Part shown: positions 7,374-16,200 of the stretch, one piece after another
Layout: every line of letters starts with the position of its first letter
Position numbering within the stretch: the first letter of the stretch is position 1
Assembly: GCF_020687765.1 (NCBI RefSeq)
Contig: NZ_JAJEWJ010000001.1
Span: forward strand, 868,001 to 932,000
Origin: Sphingobacterium sp. FBM7-1
GTDB taxonomy: Bacteria; Bacteroidota; Bacteroidia; Sphingobacteriales; Sphingobacteriaceae
Reading direction: 5' to 3'
DNA: 64,000 nucleotides
The notes under the pieces: model-generated
Database searches by the model: none
What the model saw: the letters and a program-made list of their open reading frames with translations, nothing else
What the model was told of the DNA's origin: nothing
Program-made: the position numbers and the translations under genes

Positions 7374-9038
7374 ATGACGATAAAAAATTTAGTTCTTATT
7401 CCGGCGCTCGCAGGCGTTTTTCTATCTTGTCAGCAAGGCAACTCCAACCAACACCAAACGGACGGATTGGATTCTGCTGCGTTGGCCGCGATTGATGAAG
7501 ACACCTATAAGGCGCACGTCGTGAAGCTCTCGTCGGACGAGTTTCTGGGCCGCAAACCATTCACCAAGGGCGATACGCTCACGGTAGCATACATCGAACA
7601 GCAGTTTAAAGCATTAGGCTTACAACCGGGTAATGGGGATTCTTATTTTCAAGAGGTCCCGCTGGTAGAGATCGCCTCCGAGCCAAAAAACAAGGTATTA
7701 ACCTTTAAAAGCGCAACGGGTTCCCTATCGGCACAGCATCTGGATGATTATGTGATCGGAAGCCGACGCCTACAAGACCAAATTGATGTCGCGGAGTCGG
7801 AGCTGGTGTTCGTGGGCTTCGGCATCGTGGCACCGGAGTTCGGCTGGGATGATTATGCCGGTCTGGACGTGCAGGGAAAAACCGTGGTAGCCATGGTGAG
7901 CGACCCAGGCCGCTACGATAAAAATTTGTTTAAGGCAGATACCATGACCTACTATGGTCGTTGGAAATATAAATACGAGGAGGCTGCGCGGCAAGGCGCC
8001 ACGGGTGTCCTGTTGATTCACGAAACGGAAGCGGCGAGCTATGGCTGGAACGTGGTACGCTCCGGATGGTCGGGACCGCAGCTGGATTTAATTGCTGAAG
8101 ATGACGGCGCATCGTTCACGGCTTTTGAAGGTTGGATTTCGAACAAAACCGCACATAAACTTTTCCAACTGGCAGGCGTATCGCCCGAGGTCATGGAAGA
8201 GGCGAAGAAACCAGGCTTCAAAGCTAAGCCTTTGCAGGTAACCACCTCGGTAGGCATCCGCAATACCTTTCGGAAATCTACTTCCAATAACGTGATCGCC
8301 AAGCTTGAAGGCACGACACGCCCCGATGAGACTATTATCTACACCGCCCACTGGGATCACTTAGGCGTGGGGGAGCCGGTGGATGGCGACAGCATTTACA
8401 ACGGCGCCATCGATAATGCAGCCGGTGTTGCGGCCTTATTCGAAATCGCGAAGGCTTTTCAGGCCGCGAAGGTACAGCCCGAGCGCTCCATCCTATTTGT
8501 AGCCCTCACGGCCGAAGAGGAAGGTTTGCTCGGTTCAGCCTATTACGCGCAACACCCCCTATACCCTTTAAACAAAACGGTCGCGAACCTCAACATGGAC
8601 GCTTTTAGCCCAATCGGCGCTACAAAGGATGTGTCTATAGTCGGTATCGGGCAAACGGAAATTGAAGACTATGTAGAACGTTCGGCAGCCAAATTTGGCC
8701 GGGTGGTGAAGGGCGAAAGTGACCCTACTTCCGGGGGGTTCTACCGTTCGGATCATTTCAACTTTGTAAAAGCAGGCATTCCGGGGCTATTTATGGGTGC
8801 CGGCACGGAGGCGCTGTCCACCGATACGGCAGATGTGGCCCGTCGCAAAGCTGCGCTGGATGGCCGCTATCATACTGTAACAGATGAAGTAGACGAAAAT
8901 TGGGATTTTGGTGGCATTATCGAAGATATACGTTTATTTTTCGACATCGGCTACACCCTGAGTCTGGAAGACACCTTTCCGAACTTCAAAACGAAATCAG
9001 AATTTAAGAGCCTGGGCGACAAACGTCTGGGGTTGTAA
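7374..9038 (+). CDS. M28 family metallopeptidase, lipoprotein
   Basis: 554 residues. The N-terminus ends in the lipobox LSC with Cys19, so it should be a lipid-anchored envelope protein. A PA-like insert (about residues 130-270) interrupts the peptidase domain. The two-zinc site of M28 aminopeptidases is visible: TAHWDHLG (His, Asp), IDNAAGVA (Asp), TAEEEGLLGS (Glu-Glu), NMDAF, and a final His in SDHFNF. Such enzymes trim N-terminal residues from peptides. The gene is likely monocistronic; the small membrane protein gene follows after 35 bases. Confidence 0.93.
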   Translation: MTIKNLVLIPALAGVFLSCQQGNSNQHQTDGLDSAALAAIDEDTYKAHVVKLSSDEFLGRKPFTKGDTLTVAYIEQQFKALGLQPGNGDSYFQEVPLVEIASEPKNKVLTFKSATGSLSAQHLDDYVIGSRRLQDQIDVAESELVFVGFGIVAPEFGWDDYAGLDVQGKTVVAMVSDPGRYDKNLFKADTMTYYGRWKYKYEEAARQGATGVLLIHETEAASYGWNVVRSGWSGPQLDLIAEDDGASFTAFEGWISNKTAHKLFQLAGVSPEVMEEAKKPGFKAKPLQVTTSVGIRNTFRKSTSNNVIAKLEGTTRPDETIIYTAHWDHLGVGEPVDGDSIYNGAIDNAAGVAALFEIAKAFQAAKVQPERSILFVALTAEEEGLLGSAYYAQHPLYPLNKTVANLNMDAFSPIGATKDVSIVGIGQTEIEDYVERSAAKFGRVVKGESDPTSGGFYRSDHFNFVKAGIPGLFMGAGTEALSTDTADVARRKAALDGRYHTVTDEVDENWDFGGIIEDIRLFFDIGYTLSLEDTFPNFKTKSEFKSLGDKRLGL

Positions 9039-9073
9039 GTGCAATTAGAGAGAACAATTAAATAAAAACAAAC

Positions 9074-9502
9074 ATGTTAACAGGAATGAAACATTTACAT
9101 TCGACGCTAGCCATTGTACTTTTGCTGGCATTGGTCGTTGCCATCGTGATCACCTTGGCAAATTATTCAGGAAAAAAACCGTATAACCGCAAAATTGCTT
9201 TATTGGGTCTTATTGCGACACACCTTCAATTCCTTGTGGGACTGATCATTTATTTCGTATCTCCCCTGGGTATACAATCTTTTTCTGGCGAAAATATGGG
9301 GAACAGCTTATCGCGTCTCTATTTCTTAGAACACCCGCTCATGATGTTACTTGGTGTGGTGTTGATCACCATTGGTTATTCTAAAGCAAAAAGACAAACC
9401 GATAGCCAAAAGGCGAATAAATTGGTGCTGACTTTTTATATTATCGGCCTCATTTTTATTCTTTCGCGTATCCCCTGGAGTACTTGGTCACTCTTTGCAT
9501 AA
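9074..9502 (+). CDS. Four-helix membrane protein, cytochrome-b-like, unknown function
   Basis: 142 residues with four hydrophobic segments (about residues 9-28, 41-62, 91-108 and 117-136). His residues occur in or near helices (MKHLHS, ATHLQF, EHPLMM), which suggests the b-type-cytochrome-like family that Bacteroidota genomes often carry. Heme binding is inference. The start used is the ATG at 9074; Met6 (MKHLHS) is an alternative. It is followed 10 bases later by a bidirectional terminator. Confidence 0.7.
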   Translation: MLTGMKHLHSTLAIVLLLALVVAIVITLANYSGKKPYNRKIALLGLIATHLQFLVGLIIYFVSPLGIQSFSGENMGNSLSRLYFLEHPLMMLLGVVLITIGYSKAKRQTDSQKANKLVLTFYIIGLIFILSRIPWSTWSLFA

Positions 9503-9512
9503 CACGAAAAAC

Positions 9513-9546
9513 AAAAGCCCGGATAAAATTTATCCGGGCTTTTTTA
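9513..9546 (+). terminator. Bidirectional terminator between convergent genes
   Basis: AGCCCGGATA / TATCCGGGCT with an AAATT loop, flanked by A and T tracts. It serves the gene ending at 9502 and could also serve the leftward gene ending at 9569. Confidence 0.85.
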
Positions 9547-9568
9547 TGCATTGATGGAAAAAGAAAAC

Positions 9569-9829
9569 TTAGTTTTTGTTTTTTCCAAATCCTAAAATAT
9601 CAAATACAACTTTGAATGCGATAATGGACGCCACAATGATCAAGATGTTGGCGATTGCCGAGAATAAAAAGGTCATCTGATCCAACGAAGGCATCACATC
9701 AGGAACAAACCGGATGAACACGCCTACCATACCAACAACAATAGCAACCGTTAACTGTACGTAATATTCCGTCCGATTTGCGTTATTGTCCGTCTTTTTT
9801 GCAGGTCTTTGCGATACTGTATTTTCCAT
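9569..9829 (-). CDS. Small two-helix membrane protein, unknown function
   Basis: 86 residues. A hydrophilic N-terminus (Lys/Asn-rich to about residue 20) is followed by two hydrophobic segments (about 24-42 and 54-74), and the tail GFGKNKN is basic. No family is recognised. A well-formed promoter lies just upstream on the minus strand (9855-9885), giving a leader of about 20 bases and supporting a real gene. Confidence 0.65.
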   Translation of the reverse strand: MENTVSQRPAKKTDNNANRTEYYVQLTVAIVVGMVGVFIRFVPDVMPSLDQMTFLFSAIANILIIVASIIAFKVVFDILGFGKNKN

Positions 9830-9854
9830 ATCCGTCTTTATCTTTTTTTGTTTA

Positions 9855-9885
9855 CAAACCTAAATAAATTTATTAGGATATGCAA
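9855..9885 (-). promoter_or_regulatory. Promoter of the 86-residue membrane protein gene
   Basis: Minus strand: TTG (9883-9885), 20-base spacer, TAGGTTTG (9855-9862). Both Bacteroidota elements are at the expected spacing. Confidence 0.65.
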
Positions 9886-10087
9886 TATAATGGCTTTGAT
9901 TTTAGTTGGATGAAAGTTACGCTAAAATTCCAGCAGGCCTACAAGCTATTGTTTCGTACCCCCTACCCGGTTGAGTTGGGTTGCCCCGCATCACAAAAAG
10001 CAGAGAATGACTACGGAGAATACCGCCTACGCCGTTTGGATAAATCAGGCTGGTTTCTTATTATTGCAGCATAGCTTTTATTCTAAC

Positions 10088-10621
10088 GTGAAGTATATCA
10101 CTAGCATACTTATTATCAGTATTTTTTCACTGCTATCTGCGCAGGCGCAACCGATACGCATTGATAATTTTATAGTTAAGGAAAACCTGACCCAAAACGG
10201 CAAACTGGCTATTATCGCCTTAGATAGTGCCGATCAGCCCTTGGAACGGATCGACGGAACCTTTGTTTTTAACCTTAACGGCTTTCAACAAGACTTACGT
10301 TTTCATGATGGTGTAGCGGTGGTACAGCAACCGGTGGAATCCTCCATTTTTGTCTTGTTCAAGCACAAAAATCAGGAAAATACCGTCAGTAAATTGTATT
10401 ACATCCACAAAAAAGAGAGCGAACTGAAACCTTATAAGATCAACGGTTTACTATTATTACTGATTCCGTTGGCGATCTTATTGATCGCTTACCTGTTTAG
10501 GCGGTTTTTCGTAACCCTGATCATCATCGCCATTATTTACGCCTATTTCAACTTTGCAAAAGGCTTACATTTTTCCACGATCATGGAAAGCATATTCGAT
10601 GCCTTTAGCGGTTTGATCTAA
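10088..10621 (+). CDS. Hypothetical exported membrane protein
   Basis: 177 residues if started at the GTG at 10088, which gives a clean signal peptide (KYITSILIISIFSLLSAQAQ). The ATG at 9971 and the ATG at 10010 in the same frame would bury that signal behind unrelated residues. After a beta-rich periplasmic part (about residues 25-115) come two hydrophobic segments near the C-terminus (LLLLLIPLAILLIAYLF and FVTLIIIAIIYAYF). No known family is recognised. The last codons overlap the 3' end of tamL by 4 bases (convergent). Confidence 0.6.
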   Translation: MKYITSILIISIFSLLSAQAQPIRIDNFIVKENLTQNGKLAIIALDSADQPLERIDGTFVFNLNGFQQDLRFHDGVAVVQQPVESSIFVLFKHKNQENTVSKLYYIHKKESELKPYKINGLLLLLIPLAILLIAYLFRRFFVTLIIIAIIYAYFNFAKGLHFSTIMESIFDAFSGLI

Positions 10622-12972
10622 AACGGCAAGCCCACACTGAAATTATATTGGATAAAATTATATCGGTCGGGACGATGGGTTTCGTAGTAATTGCGCTTGA
10701 ATTCGCGACTATTGAAAAACTCTTTGATGACCCACTGATCGCCTTTGGCAAATTGCGGATCTTTGAGTTTTAGACCAGCGTCTAAACGGATCGTAAAAAA
10801 GTCCATATCTAACCGCAGCCCGAATCCGGTGCCTAGTGCAATCTGCGAGAGAAAGGCGTCTGCTTTGAAAGTACCGTTCGTCGTCATCTCATTATCGCGC
10901 AGCAACCAGATGTTTCCGGCATCCAGAAAAGTAGCCCCATTCAATTTTGCTCCCAAAAAATTATTGAGCATCCGAAAGCGGTATTCGGCATTCGCTTCCA
11001 ATTTCAGTTCGCCCAGCTGATCCAGATTCCGGAGGTTTAGCCGTAAGCGTTCCGGTAAATCCGCTCGGTTATAATTTCCCGGGCCTAAAGTACGTGCCTG
11101 CCAGGCGCGTATACCATTCATACCCCCGCCAAAGAAGCTTTTCTCAAAGATCAACAGCTGGGAATTGTTGCCATAGGGTACGGCTATTCCGCCGTTGAAC
11201 CGGAATACAAGCTGCCGATTCCCACCCAAATGCCGGTACCAGCGGTAATCAATTTCGGTTTTCGCAAATTGAAGATACGGCACGCCAAACAATAGGCGCT
11301 CCCCTTCGGGCGACATCTTTAGTTTTAATGTTTCGCTTAATACGCCCAAGAGGTTTCCGCTGCTTTCCAACCCCACACGAAAATAATTAAAATTCTCTTT
11401 GGTGAGCAGTTTCCCGGCATTGAAGGTATAGTTATACTGCGCGCCTAGACCAAAGTATTCGCGGTTATTGCTGCGCACGTATAGCAGATACCCTTCATCT
11501 TCCAATTGTTGCTGAAAAGCATCGTCTAATTTTCCGACACGGTATTCGACGGAGACGGGTGTTAAACTATGCTGCGAACGCGGGCTGGTATGCCACAGGT
11601 AGTTTAGCGCGTTTGTAAAATACCGATTGGAATAGGTTTGATCCTGCTGAAAGAACTGCAGGGTACTGGAGAAAGTCGTTCGGGGCAGTCCATAAGTGCC
11701 GGTGCTGGAATTCTCGAAAGGCGTCATCAAGCGTGGGATGATCAAATTGACCCCTACCTGAAAGTCGTTATTAAATATTTTATCACCCAAGCTTCCTTCT
11801 AAACGGGGATCAAACAACACCCCATATCGCAGCTTGACTTCGAGTTGCTCTGCCCCGCCAAATACGTTACGATGCGAAAACGTATTCCCGACGTTAAATC
11901 CGCTCATGCCGGAGCTAAAGGTAAACTCGCCCTCAACTTGATTAGCCATCACGGGACGAGGGGTAAGCTCGTACCAGGTATTTAAACGCCCCGGGCCGGT
12001 TTTTTCGTGATTGATCTTCACGTTCCGAAAACCGTTCATCTCGTACAACCGGTCGTAGGATTGGTTCTCCTTTTTAAGGTTGTAGGGCATGCCGGGCCGG
12101 AGATACATGTAGCGCGACAAAGGTTTTAAGCGAAAGCGTCCGGTTTCGTCATGATAGCTGATCTGCAGGTTGGAGTCTACAATCGAACGCGGATTCCGGG
12201 TGCGGCTCTGCCCGTAGGGTAAAATAATTCGCACAAATACACTGTCAATATGGTAGATGGCATGGCGGGTGCTGTCGCTTGGATCCTGTATCTCCACCTG
12301 GAGATCGGCCTGCTTGGCCACACGGTTGGTATCGATACCGATACGCATATATTGCCGGAGGTAATCGTAATACCCGCGTGTCCGCATGGCTTCATAAAGC
12401 TGCTCTCGTTCTTGTAGCAGATCGGAACTATCAAATTGCTTGCCCGGTGTAGCGGTGGATTTTGTCCGCACCTCTTGCGCATAGAGCTGCGCAATCGCGG
12501 GATCGTCCGCTTGGTAGCTGATATGGCCGAGCTGGAAGGGCTGCCCTAAAGCCACATCGAAATCAATATGGGCTTTCTTTTTTTTAACGCTGATCTGCGG
12601 GGTCACGCGGGCATTGAAATAGCCTTTCGTTTGCAGAAAACGACCGATCTGTTGGGCCGATAGTTCGACGAGGCTGCTGTCCAACACATGTGGCGGTTCG
12701 CCCACGTTTCGCCGATTCGTAACTTTGTATTGCCCATTGCGCGTGTTGAACAGGTTGTAGATCGTCAGGTTAAGCCGCGAATTGGGTTTAATTTCATTGG
12801 AGACGTACGCGTTGGCATTTTCTCTTAGCTGCGGCGTAACACCGGTGATGTCCACATCTGTCACCAAAGCCTGCCCCTCTTCCAAGAACCGCGCCGAACG
12901 ACAGGATGCAAAAAATAGCAACAAAAGCGTTATACTTGCACTAACAAAAAAACGGTACTTCTTAATCATCAA
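10618..12972 (-). CDS. tamL: Translocation and assembly module lipoprotein TamL (Omp85/BamA-TamA superfamily)
   Basis: 784 residues. The N-terminal hydrophobic segment ends in FASC, a lipobox with Cys near residue 24, so this Omp85 member is a lipoprotein, the hallmark of the Bacteroidota TamL that stands in for TamA. POTRA-like repeats occupy roughly residues 35-330, and the C-terminal beta-barrel ends in an aromatic strand (QYNFSVGLPF). The barrel contains the L6-type motif GGGMNGIRAWQARTLGPG. It should help insert outer-membrane or surface proteins together with a TamB, which is not in this window. The start codon is separated by only 3 bases from the divergent methyltransferase gene. Confidence 0.9.
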   Translation of the reverse strand: MMIKKYRFFVSASITLLLLFFASCRSARFLEEGQALVTDVDITGVTPQLRENANAYVSNEIKPNSRLNLTIYNLFNTRNGQYKVTNRRNVGEPPHVLDSSLVELSAQQIGRFLQTKGYFNARVTPQISVKKKKAHIDFDVALGQPFQLGHISYQADDPAIAQLYAQEVRTKSTATPGKQFDSSDLLQEREQLYEAMRTRGYYDYLRQYMRIGIDTNRVAKQADLQVEIQDPSDSTRHAIYHIDSVFVRIILPYGQSRTRNPRSIVDSNLQISYHDETGRFRLKPLSRYMYLRPGMPYNLKKENQSYDRLYEMNGFRNVKINHEKTGPGRLNTWYELTPRPVMANQVEGEFTFSSGMSGFNVGNTFSHRNVFGGAEQLEVKLRYGVLFDPRLEGSLGDKIFNNDFQVGVNLIIPRLMTPFENSSTGTYGLPRTTFSSTLQFFQQDQTYSNRYFTNALNYLWHTSPRSQHSLTPVSVEYRVGKLDDAFQQQLEDEGYLLYVRSNNREYFGLGAQYNYTFNAGKLLTKENFNYFRVGLESSGNLLGVLSETLKLKMSPEGERLLFGVPYLQFAKTEIDYRWYRHLGGNRQLVFRFNGGIAVPYGNNSQLLIFEKSFFGGGMNGIRAWQARTLGPGNYNRADLPERLRLNLRNLDQLGELKLEANAEYRFRMLNNFLGAKLNGATFLDAGNIWLLRDNEMTTNGTFKADAFLSQIALGTGFGLRLDMDFFTIRLDAGLKLKDPQFAKGDQWVIKEFFNSREFKRNYYETHRPDRYNFIQYNFSVGLPF

Positions 12973-12975
12973 GCA

Positions 12976-13731
12976 ATGTTATCAAAAGCGCAAATTAGTT
13001 TAATTACGTCATTGCAACATAAAAAGTTTCGCAAACAGCATGGTCTTTTTATTGTCGAGGGTGTGAAGTCAGTACGCGAGTTTATCGCTTCGGATTACCA
13101 AATTCACAGCTTATATACCACGGCGGAAGCTCGGACAAAAATGGGCAATTTACCGCAAAATTTAAAATGTATCGAGGTGACGGTGCCAGAATTCCAAAAA
13201 ATTTCTGCACTGACCCACCCTCAGGGTGTATTGGCGCTGGTTTACCTACCCGCATTGGAAAAATTTGACTGGACGCAATTGCGGAAACAACATCACTTGC
13301 TACTGGATGATATACAAGACCCGGGCAATCTCGGCACCATTATCCGCACGGCGGAGTGGTTTGGTATACAGCATATCATTTGTTCGGTCGGCACGGTAGA
13401 CGCATTTAACCCGAAGGTGGTACAAGCCACGATGGGTTCGCTGGCACGCATGCAGGTGTACTATACCGAGCTGGGGGAATTTATACGGCAGGCTAAGCTG
13501 CCCACCTTCGGCGCGCTGCTTGAAGGCACCTCGATCTACGAGACTGACTTCGGCGATGCCGGACTGATTATTATGGGCAATGAAGGGAACGGTATCCGCG
13601 CGGCCATCACCGAACAGGTGGATTACCCGGTGACAATCCCGGGCTTCGGCGGGGCGGAATCGCTGAACGTCGCCGTGGCCAGCACGGTTTTCTGTTCGGA
13701 AATCGCCAGACAAAAGTTGAAACATGGTTAA
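12976..13731 (+). CDS. TrmH/SpoU-family RNA 2'-O-methyltransferase
   Basis: 251 residues. The N-terminal substrate-binding domain (about 1-100, including KKFRKQHGLFIVEG) is followed by the SPOUT knot domain. The three SpoU motifs are visible: LDDIQDPGNLGTIIRTAEW near residue 113, LIIMGNEGNGI near residue 197, and the final ESLNVAVASTVFCSEIARQ. The enzyme uses S-adenosylmethionine to methylate ribose in rRNA or tRNA; the exact nucleotide cannot be read from sequence. Its 3' end overlaps the MFS gene by 8 bases, so the two are probably co-transcribed. Confidence 0.93.
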   Translation: MLSKAQISLITSLQHKKFRKQHGLFIVEGVKSVREFIASDYQIHSLYTTAEARTKMGNLPQNLKCIEVTVPEFQKISALTHPQGVLALVYLPALEKFDWTQLRKQHHLLLDDIQDPGNLGTIIRTAEWFGIQHIICSVGTVDAFNPKVVQATMGSLARMQVYYTELGEFIRQAKLPTFGALLEGTSIYETDFGDAGLIIMGNEGNGIRAAITEQVDYPVTIPGFGGAESLNVAVASTVFCSEIARQKLKHG

Positions 13732-14908
13732 CCGGGAAGACGATAACCGCTCGATCTATACACTGCCTTTTAATTTATTATGTTTGAGTTCGCTGCTCTT
13801 CTGCGCGAGTTTCAACATGATTATCCCCGAATTGCCCAACTACCTCAGCCAGATGGGTGGTGCGGAACACAAAGGATTAATTATTGCGCTTTTTACGTTG
13901 ACGGCGGGCATTTCACGTCCGTTTAGCGGAAAATTAACCGATCGTTGGGGCCGCGTGCCGGTGATGGCGATCGGCTCTATCGTATGTTTCGTCTGTGGCT
14001 TTCTTTACCCCATCCTCAGCTCGGTAGCGGGCTTTTTCTTTTTGCGGCTGGTTCATGGATTTTCCACGGGTTTCAAACCGACGGCCACCGCGGCCTATAT
14101 TGCCGATATCGTTCCGCAAAACCGCTGGGGCGAAGCTCTAGGCATGCATGGTCTTGCCTTCGCCGTTGGAAGTGCCATTGGTCCGGCAATCGGGAGCTAC
14201 ATCGCTGCGGATTATGGCATACATAACATGTTTTACTGCTCCTCGGCCTTTGCGCTGCTTTCCATTCTTATTGTCATCCGTATGAGCGAAACGCTGCCCG
14301 AAAAGCAAAAGTTTTCCTGGAGCATGCTCCGGATCAACCGCAGAGAAATCATCGAGTGGCGCGCTGTTCCGGCAGGTGTCGTGACCTTGCTTTCTTATTC
14401 GGGCTACGGGGTGATCTTGACCTTGATCCCGGATTGGAGCGATCATTTGGGGATTGGTAACAAAGGGTTGTTTTTTACGGCTTACACGCTGGCGTCACTG
14501 GGTATTCGCTTTGTATCCGGTAAGGTATCGGACCGTTATGGACGGATACGCGTGATGTATGTCGGCATCGTGATCATTTCCATTTCGTTGCTCCTCCTGG
14601 GACTGGGTGACTCCGTGGAGGGCTTGATCCTGGGAGCGGTTGTTTACGGGATAGGGAGCGGTATTCTTTCGCCGGCGGTCAACGCATGGACGATAGATCT
14701 GAGCTTGCCCCAGCACCGGGGAAAAGCCATGGCCACGATGTATATTGCGCTAGAAATTGGTATTGGCGGGGGGGCGCTTTTGGCCGGTTATATTTATCGT
14801 GATGAGATTAGCAAAATTCCCGCTATATTTATACTCAATAGCCTCGTTATTTTCTTGGCATTTTTTTATGTGCTGCGTTGGGACATAAAAAACAAAAGAA
14901 ATCGTTGA
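13724..14908 (+). CDS. MFS transporter
   Basis: 394 residues with about twelve hydrophobic segments. The signature loop between helices 2 and 3 is present (GKLTDRWGRVPVM, near residues 67-79) and is repeated in the second half as GKVSDRYGRIRVM, the internal duplication typical of the major facilitator superfamily. The substrate is unknown; drug or small-metabolite efflux is the usual guess for this subfamily. It overlaps the methyltransferase gene by 8 bases, and the AI-2E gene begins 14 bases after its stop, which suggests one transcript. Confidence 0.9.
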   Translation: MVNREDDNRSIYTLPFNLLCLSSLLFCASFNMIIPELPNYLSQMGGAEHKGLIIALFTLTAGISRPFSGKLTDRWGRVPVMAIGSIVCFVCGFLYPILSSVAGFFFLRLVHGFSTGFKPTATAAYIADIVPQNRWGEALGMHGLAFAVGSAIGPAIGSYIAADYGIHNMFYCSSAFALLSILIVIRMSETLPEKQKFSWSMLRINRREIIEWRAVPAGVVTLLSYSGYGVILTLIPDWSDHLGIGNKGLFFTAYTLASLGIRFVSGKVSDRYGRIRVMYVGIVIISISLLLLGLGDSVEGLILGAVVYGIGSGILSPAVNAWTIDLSLPQHRGKAMATMYIALEIGIGGGALLAGYIYRDEISKIPAIFILNSLVIFLAFFYVLRWDIKNKRNR

Positions 14909-14922
14909 TCGTTTGACTACAT

Positions 14923-16200
14923 ATGAAAAGCCCTGAAATGGATAACAACTCAAAAAAGTACCCCTACTCGCTGGATTTAGCATCGAGCCTGATCGCCGCT
15001 GCTTTTTTACTCGCTTTCATGTACATCACGCAGAGCGTCCTCGTACCGTTATTGTTTTCTATCCTCATCTCCATTTCATTATTTCCGCTAGCGCGGTTCT
15101 TGGAGCGTCTGCGTCTGGGCAAAGCCTTTGCGGCCGTGTTATCGGTATTGATCGCCATCGCGATTATCTGGGCCATCGGCTGGTTTATCGTCCACCAGAC
15201 CATCATCATCGGGAAGGATGCCTCGGCCATAACGGCGAAAGTGGTCTCGGTGTTGGAACGGGCGCAGACCTGGGTGGAAGAAAGTTTCGGTATCGAGCGT
15301 ACGGAAATGATGGATCAATTACGGGAACAGGGCAACAAATTGGCGGCAAATGCGGGTAGCGTTGTCACCGCTACATTTGGTTCTATCGGCAACATGGTGG
15401 CCGGGGTGATCTTGGTGCCGTTATTTAGCTTTTTCTTGTTATACTACCGGGATTTCTTCCGGGAGTTCTTTTTCCGTGCTTTTAAAAGTGTACCGCACAC
15501 GAAGGTCGACACGACCTTGAACAAGATTTATGATGTCGTGCAGAGCTACCTACTGGGCTTAATCACCGTAATGGGTATTGTTGCTATACTCAATACGGCG
15601 GGTTTGATGTTGATGGGCATCGAATACGCCTGGTTTTTCGGGACCTTGGCTTCGTTGCTGATGCTCCTACCCTATATCGGGATTGCGATCGGTTCCATTT
15701 TACCAGCACTGTTCGCCCTGGCGGTAAAAGACAATGCCTGGTATGCCGTGGGAGTGGTGGCTTGGTTCCAGGTGGTGCAATTTTTAGAAGGGAATATTAT
15801 CACGCCAAATATCGTGGGCAGTAAAGTTAGTATCAACCCGCTTATGGCGATGATTGCGATCCTGTTGGGCGGTATGCTATTCGGGCTTTCAGGCTTGATT
15901 CTTGCCTTACCACTGACGGCAACAATCAAAGTACTCTTTGATGCGATCCCTTCTATGGAAGCCTTTGGTTTCTTAATCGGCGAGCCGGAAAAGGAGCTAC
16001 TCAAAAGAAACTCGACTCAGGTATTGCTGATGAAATGGGGCGTGGTTCGGAAGCCCAAAAGCACGAAGAAAGTGGAAGTTGACTTAAAAGTAGAAAATGA
16101 AACCGGCCCCGAGACGGTCACAATGACGTACAAGGAAGTTCACGAATCGGAAGTCTTGCCGAAAGATCAGGACGAGACGGATACTAGTGCAAAATCTTAA
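14923..16200 (+). CDS. AI-2E family transporter (second paralogue)
   Basis: 425 residues. The membrane core has about eight helices and the family motifs LLPYIGIAIGSILPA and EGNIITPNIVGSKVSINPL. It is about 70 residues longer than the paralogue at 1655 because of a hydrophilic, Lys/Glu-rich C-terminal tail (about 360-425). Met6 (MDNNSKK) is an alternative start. The 3' end overlaps the convergent holA gene by 17 bases. The transported compound is unknown. Confidence 0.9.
   Translation: MKSPEMDNNSKKYPYSLDLASSLIAAAFLLAFMYITQSVLVPLLFSILISISLFPLARFLERLRLGKAFAAVLSVLIAIAIIWAIGWFIVHQTIIIGKDASAITAKVVSVLERAQTWVEESFGIERTEMMDQLREQGNKLAANAGSVVTATFGSIGNMVAGVILVPLFSFFLLYYRDFFREFFFRAFKSVPHTKVDTTLNKIYDVVQSYLLGLITVMGIVAILNTAGLMLMGIEYAWFFGTLASLLMLLPYIGIAIGSILPALFALAVKDNAWYAVGVVAWFQVVQFLEGNIITPNIVGSKVSINPLMAMIAILLGGMLFGLSGLILALPLTATIKVLFDAIPSMEAFGFLIGEPEKELLKRNSTQVLLMKWGVVRKPKSTKKVEVDLKVENETGPETVTMTYKEVHESEVLPKDQDETDTSAKS

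Noticed and set aside
9880..10074. 64-residue ORF before the exported membrane protein
   Set aside because: No recognisable family, no promoter box at its start, and it overlaps the upstream part of the neighbouring frame; probably chance.
1655..16200. Two AI-2E-family proteins as evidence of a quorum-sensing system
   Set aside because: The family transports various compounds, and no luxS or receptor gene is in the window.
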